From: an uncultured Clostridia bacterium
GTDB lineage: Bacteria > Bacillota > Clostridia > TANB77 > CAG-508
Direction of reading: 5' to 3'
Assembly (NCBI GenBank): GCA_944388935.1
Contig: CALXKK010000009.1
Span: 1 to 61,609, forward strand
Length of the DNA: 61,609 bases
Part shown: one piece after another, positions 60,349 to 61,609 of the stretch
How positions within the stretch are numbered: position 1 is the first letter of the stretch
How the letters are laid out: each line of letters begins with the position of its first letter
Notes under the pieces: model-generated
Told to the model about the DNA's origin: nothing
The model's input: only the letters and a program-made list of their open reading frames with translations
The model's database searches: none
Made by a program: the position numbers and the translations under genes

Positions 60349-60370
60349 AGCCAAATATTAGCCAAATATT
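60349..60370. repeat. 11-base tandem repeat
   Basis: AGCCAAATATT occurs twice head-to-tail at 60349-60359 and 60360-60370, just upstream of the rpsT promoter. Confidence 0.7.
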
Positions 60371-60380
60371 AATAAAGTAC

Positions 60381-60409
60381 TTGCTAAATTTTGGATTTCA
60401 TGGTAAAAT
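60381..60409 (+). promoter_or_regulatory. Extended -10 promoter of rpsT
   Basis: TTGCTA (60381-60386), 17 bases, TGGTAAAAT (-10 element at 60404-60409 with TG at 60401). The leader of about 80 bases carries an imperfect hairpin (AAGAG/CTCTT). Confidence 0.6.
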
Positions 60410-60496
60410 ATTAAACGCGGACATTAAGGTAAAGAGTTTTTGCTCTTCTACTTTATATAAATAATCTTATATTAATTTACAAGGAGGTGTTCTTAA

Positions 60497-60763
60497 ATGC
60501 CAAATATTAAATCAGCTAAAAAAAGAGTTGAAGTTATCAAGAAAAAAACTATGAGAAATAATAGTATAAAATCTGGATACAAAACAGCTATAAAAAAAGC
60601 AGTAGCTGCTATGGATGCTAAAAATATAGAAGAAGCTACAAAATTAACATCTTATGCAACAAAGAAAATAGATCAAGCTTGCGCTAAAGGTGTTATTGTA
60701 AAAAATACTGCAGCTAGAAAAAAATCTCAATTATCTAAAAAATTAAATGCAGCAAAAGCTTAG
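60497..60763 (+). CDS. rpsT: 30S ribosomal protein S20
   Basis: 88 residues, basic and helical, with MPNIKSAKKRVEV and RNNSIKSGYKTAIKKAV, a clear S20. It binds the 5' domain and helix 44 of 16S rRNA. Strong AAGGAGG site 10 bases before the ATG. It is monocistronic with its own promoter and terminator, as in most bacteria. Confidence 0.97.
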   Translation: MPNIKSAKKRVEVIKKKTMRNNSIKSGYKTAIKKAVAAMDAKNIEEATKLTSYATKKIDQACAKGVIVKNTAARKKSQLSKKLNAAKA

Positions 60764-60802
60764 TTACATAACTATAATAAAAATTATGCATAGTTTTTAT
60801 TT

Positions 60803-60837
60803 GAAGACTCTATTTTAAATAGGCGTCTTCTTTTTTT
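60803..60837 (+). terminator. Terminator of rpsT
   Basis: GAAGAC...CTATT pairs with AATAG...GTCTTC (60803-60830, a small internal bulge), followed by seven Ts. Confidence 0.85.
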
Positions 60838-60862
60838 ATTCTTTAGAGCAATTTTTTAACAA

Positions 60863-60890
60863 GAAAAAATCTCCTAACATGGAGATTTTT
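60863..60890 (-). terminator. Terminator of the TSCPD gene
   Basis: AAAAATCTCC (60865-60874) pairs with GGAGATTTTT (60881-60890) across TAACAT. The T tract on the minus strand follows the TSCPD stop codon by 12 bases. Confidence 0.8.
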
Positions 60891-60901
60891 CTACATTTAA
60901 A

Positions 60902-61156
60902 CTATGCAGTTTCTTTTAATAATTTTTCTAAAGCCTTTGCTAATTGGTCAGGACATGAAGTTCCTTTATTACCACATTGTATTCCTTTTAATTTTTTAAT
61001 AACATCTTCAATTTTCATACCCTCTACAAGTCTAGAAACACCTTGAGTATTACCTTGGCATCCTCCGACTATTTTTAAAGACTTAATAATACCATTTTCT
61101 ATTTCGAAAATCATTTCTCTAGAACAAACACCTTCGGGTTTATATCTATATTCCAT
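60902..61156 (-). CDS. TSCPD-domain protein
   Basis: 84 residues. The TSCPD box is intact: GNKGTSCPDQLAKALEKLL near the C-terminus. The N-terminal part MEYRYKPEGVCSREM and GGCQGNTQGVSRLVEG match the TIGR03905 group of short clostridial proteins. The domain also occurs at the C-terminus of ribonucleotide reductases, where it is metal-related, but the role of the stand-alone form is unknown. Confidence 0.9.
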   Translation of the reverse strand: MEYRYKPEGVCSREMIFEIENGIIKSLKIVGGCQGNTQGVSRLVEGMKIEDVIKKLKGIQCGNKGTSCPDQLAKALEKLLKETA

Positions 61157-61309
61157 ATATGTCCCTCCTATTTTAGTATTTATATTCTTTTGTCATTATC
61201 TTTTATTATTTTACTTTAAATTCAATATTTTTTCAATCTTATTGGTAAACATTTCATTTGTTTTTACTCAGATTTTATGTTATCCTTTTATTATTGAAGG
61301 TGATGTATT

Positions 61310-61534
61310 ATGAAATTAGATAATTCAGTAAAAAAAGTTACGAATTATGGACTTATATTTTCTTCTTTTATTTTACTAGCATCAATATTAACTTTAGTGT
61401 ATTATAATTTCTTTTATTTACATCCTCTTGTATATAATATTGGTATATTATTATTTCAAGCAGGAACTACATATTTCTTTTGCTTCCTATTCGGAGGCTA
61501 TGCATTTACTAAAATAAAAGAAGATTTTCATTAA
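61310..61534 (+). CDS. Small two-pass membrane protein
   Basis: 74 residues. Two membrane segments (about 13-32 and 41-63) leave a basic N-terminus and a short charged C-terminus (YAFTKIKEDFH). GAAGGTGAT lies before the ATG. A terminator follows, so it is transcribed alone. No family is recognised. Confidence 0.65.
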   Translation: MKLDNSVKKVTNYGLIFSSFILLASILTLVYYNFFYLHPLVYNIGILLFQAGTTYFFCFLFGGYAFTKIKEDFH

Positions 61535-61536
61535 AT

Positions 61537-61568
61537 AAAAATCCCCCAGCTTAGCTGGGGGTATTTTA
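61537..61568 (+). terminator. Terminator of the small membrane protein gene
   Basis: CCCCCAGC (61543-61550), loop TTA and GCTGGGGG (61554-61561), followed by TATTTT. Confidence 0.85.
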
Positions 61569-61579
61569 CTAATATCGCC

Positions 61580-61606
61580 TAAAAGGCTCTATTACTAGCA
61601 GAGCCT
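61580..61606 (-). terminator. Terminator of a minus-strand gene outside the window
   Basis: AGGCTCT (61584-61590) pairs with AGAGCCT (61600-61606), with TTTT after it on the minus strand, so it probably ends a gene lying beyond base 61609. Confidence 0.6.
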
Positions 61607-61609
61607 CAA

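Noticed and set aside
1..61609. CRISPR arrays, IS elements, prophage blocks, rRNA operon
   Set aside because: No regularly spaced direct repeats, transposase motifs, phage structural genes or rRNA sequence were seen.

Overview
The window is about 61.6 kb of AT-rich chromosome from a low-GC, endospore-forming Firmicute, most likely an anaerobic Clostridia lineage. The evidence is strong AGGAGG-type ribosome binding sites, TTGACA/TATAAT promoters, sporulation genes (spo0A, a spoIVFA/spoIVFB-like pair, yyaC, a SpoVB-type flippase), a DAP/peptidoglycan cluster, and rubredoxin and flavodoxin. Species cannot be named from the sequence. Most genes are on the minus strand. No rRNA operon, IS element, CRISPR array or replication origin was seen.

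Layout. 0-8.5 kb: acyl-CoA synthetase, signal peptidase I, dapD, an atypical MurE-like ligase, folC, dapF and a PHP phosphoesterase. 8.5-13.3 kb: four co-directional genes of unknown function, one only 47 codons long. 13.5-13.8 kb: tRNA-Phe, tRNA-Asp and tRNA-Val. 14-25 kb: HU, SpoVB/MurJ-type flippase, a chromosomal VirD4/TraG-like ATPase convergent with a replication-relaxation-like gene, an S1-domain protein, rluB, rluD, lspA, a large membrane protein and an SSB-like protein. 25-32 kb: small proteins, including a CnaB-like protein with a Cys/His/Asp/Lys-rich tail, split TauE/SafE half-transporters, rarA, ruvA, an HTH-DUF2975 pair, an M14 peptidase, a decayed gene fragment, and a flavodoxin divergent from a LysR regulator. 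33-38 kb: ABC transporter pair, DUF4116-type repeat protein and P-type ATPase. 37.8-38.8 kb: a GC-rich single-gene cassette unlike everything around it. 38.8-44 kb: DMT transporter, spo0A, YigZ, a flavoprotein and a PLP enzyme. 44-58 kb: a surface and sporulation region with two WG-repeat proteins, a thioester/CnaB-type surface protein plus sortase, a two-component system, SpoIVFB and its M23 partner, YyaC, Hsp33 and a Big_2 repeat protein. 58-61.6 kb: rubredoxin, a TagO/WecA-type transferase carrying a C-terminal rubredoxin domain, rpiB, rpsT, a TSCPD protein and a small membrane protein.

How the genes fit together. Cell-envelope work dominates: DAP synthesis (dapD, dapF), Mur ligase, lipid II/polysaccharide flipping, the undecaprenyl-phosphate sugar transferase, signal peptidases I and II, sortase with its substrate, and the M23 and M14 peptidases. 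Spo0A, SpoIVFA/FB-like, SpoVB-like and YyaC tie this to sporulation. The observations most worth a second look are the GC-rich cassette at 37.98-38.81 kb (two-fold repeated architecture, possibly sliding-clamp-like), the glycosyl-1-phosphate transferase-rubredoxin fusion, the MurE-like ligase that has lost the usual amino-acid-binding motifs, the unknown cassette beside the tRNAs, the orphan coupling ATPase, and the sortase substrate that ends immediately after its LPKTG motif.
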